Origin: Candidatus Poribacteria bacterium
Lineage (GTDB): Bacteria; Poribacteria; WGA-4E; WGA-3G
Reading direction: 5' to 3'
DNA: 6,762 bases
Assembly (NCBI GenBank): GCA_009845505.1
Contig: VXZL01000241.1
Span: forward strand, 1 to 6,762
This document shows positions 6,274-6,762 of this stretch, in pieces. Position 1 is the first letter of the stretch. Each line of letters starts with the position of its first letter. The notes beneath the pieces were generated by a model that was not told where the DNA came from, did not search any database, and saw only the letters and a program-made list of their open reading frames with translations. Position numbers and translations under genes: made by a program.

Positions 6274-6762
6274 CTATATTTGCATCACTTTAGTATTTGT
6301 CAGATATGGAGATTGAAACTGTGTCATGTCCCCAGCCTTGCGTCCCGGAACCGGAAAAAGACGCACAGATAAAGGCTTAGAGAGTTGAATAGAGAGGGTC
6401 GCAACATCAGTGAGGATGGCGGTAAGCTGAGCGTTTGAAGCGTCCCCGGGTATAGGAATTGTATCCAATCCCGTGCCGCAAACAGTAGAATAGAGGAGGA
6501 GACTGTCGAGGTTAAAATAGCCTGATTCGCTGCGCTCGCCCAACCCGACATCTTCAAGGACGGGGAGCATTAACCCAGAATAACCGCAGAGAGGTAGGTC
6601 GAGGGATCGGAGTGTCCGTGTCAAACCAGCAGCGACCGTTAGCGTACCGCGTTCACCGAAATAACCACGGAGTTGTTGCTCCATTGCATAAGCGATGCTT
6701 TCATCACCCATCGGGGCAGGGGAAACATCTATACCGACAAACTTTATGCCCCACTCCTGTGC
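6274..6762 (-). CDS. DUF711 / UPF0210 family protein, C-terminal part (5' end outside window)
   Basis: The frame is open from the window end at 6762 to TAG at 6274, showing 162 C-terminal residues of a family usually about 400-450 long. An ATG at 6711 is not the start: the 17 codons before it continue the family sequence (FVGIDVSPAPMGDESIA spans it). Other conserved pieces are LPLCGYSGLMLPVLED, the hallmark YSTVCGTGLDTIPIPGD (a glycine-rich segment with Cys) and the end LFPVPGRKAGDMTQF. The family (COG2848) has solved structures but I know of no established reaction. There is no signal peptide or membrane segment in the visible part. It precedes the sulfatase by 121 bases on the same strand, and no functional link between the two is evident. 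Confidence 0.87.
   Translation of the reverse strand, partial: AQEWGIKFVGIDVSPAPMGDESIAYAMEQQLRGYFGERGTLTVAAGLTRTLRSLDLPLCGYSGLMLPVLEDVGLGERSESGYFNLDSLLLYSTVCGTGLDTIPIPGDASNAQLTAILTDVATLSIQLSKPLSVRLFPVPGRKAGDMTQFQSPYLTNTKVMQI

Noticed and set aside
6274..6711. DUF711 gene starting at ATG 6711
   Set aside because: The frame stays open to 6762 and the 17 upstream codons continue the conserved family sequence, so this Met is internal and the gene is cut by the window.

Overview
The window carries six protein-coding genes, all on the minus strand and with no frameshifts. In transcription order (high to low coordinates) they are: the end of a DUF711/UPF0210 gene, a cytoplasmic-type sulfatase, and then a type I restriction-modification (R-M) operon of hsdM, a Schlafen-type AlbA_2 + GHKL ATPase gene, a small acidic protein gene and the first part of hsdS. 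The source is probably an environmental bacterium of moderate GC content. A leaderless sulfatase next to DUF711, plus short palindromes with 3-base loops between genes, suggests a sulfatase-rich lineage such as Poribacteria or the Planctomycetes relatives. This is an inference from gene style, not a marker-gene placement.

Region by region: 6274-6762 is the C-terminal part of the DUF711 protein, whose 5' end lies outside the window. A 121-base gap (6153-6273) holds a plausible sigma-70-like promoter and a good ribosome binding site for the sulfatase (4695-6152). A 307-base intergenic stretch (4388-4694) holds two perfect palindromes with 3-base loops, a perfect -10 hexamer for hsdM and a 7-bp inverted repeat beside that hexamer. 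From 4387 down to position 1 there is one tightly packed operon. hsdM overlaps the ATPase gene by 4 bases, the ATPase gene overlaps the small gene by 4 bases, and hsdS follows after 18 bases. No hsdR is present; if it exists it must lie beyond position 1 or elsewhere.

How the genes may work together: HsdM (methyltransferase) and HsdS (target recognition) would form the modification complex of a type I system. The two genes between them are not standard R-M subunits. The 584-residue protein has an N-terminal AlbA_2 domain that keeps the E-x4-E-F-K signature seen in Schlafen nucleases. It also has a GHKL-type ATP-binding domain. In place of the winged helix common in this architecture, it ends in a beta-sandwich-like region and a second unassigned module. 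With the 82-residue acidic protein it forms a translationally coupled pair inside the hsd operon. This is the most interesting part of the window: a candidate accessory defence or regulatory module built into a type I R-M locus. The sulfatase and DUF711 genes look like ordinary metabolic neighbours.
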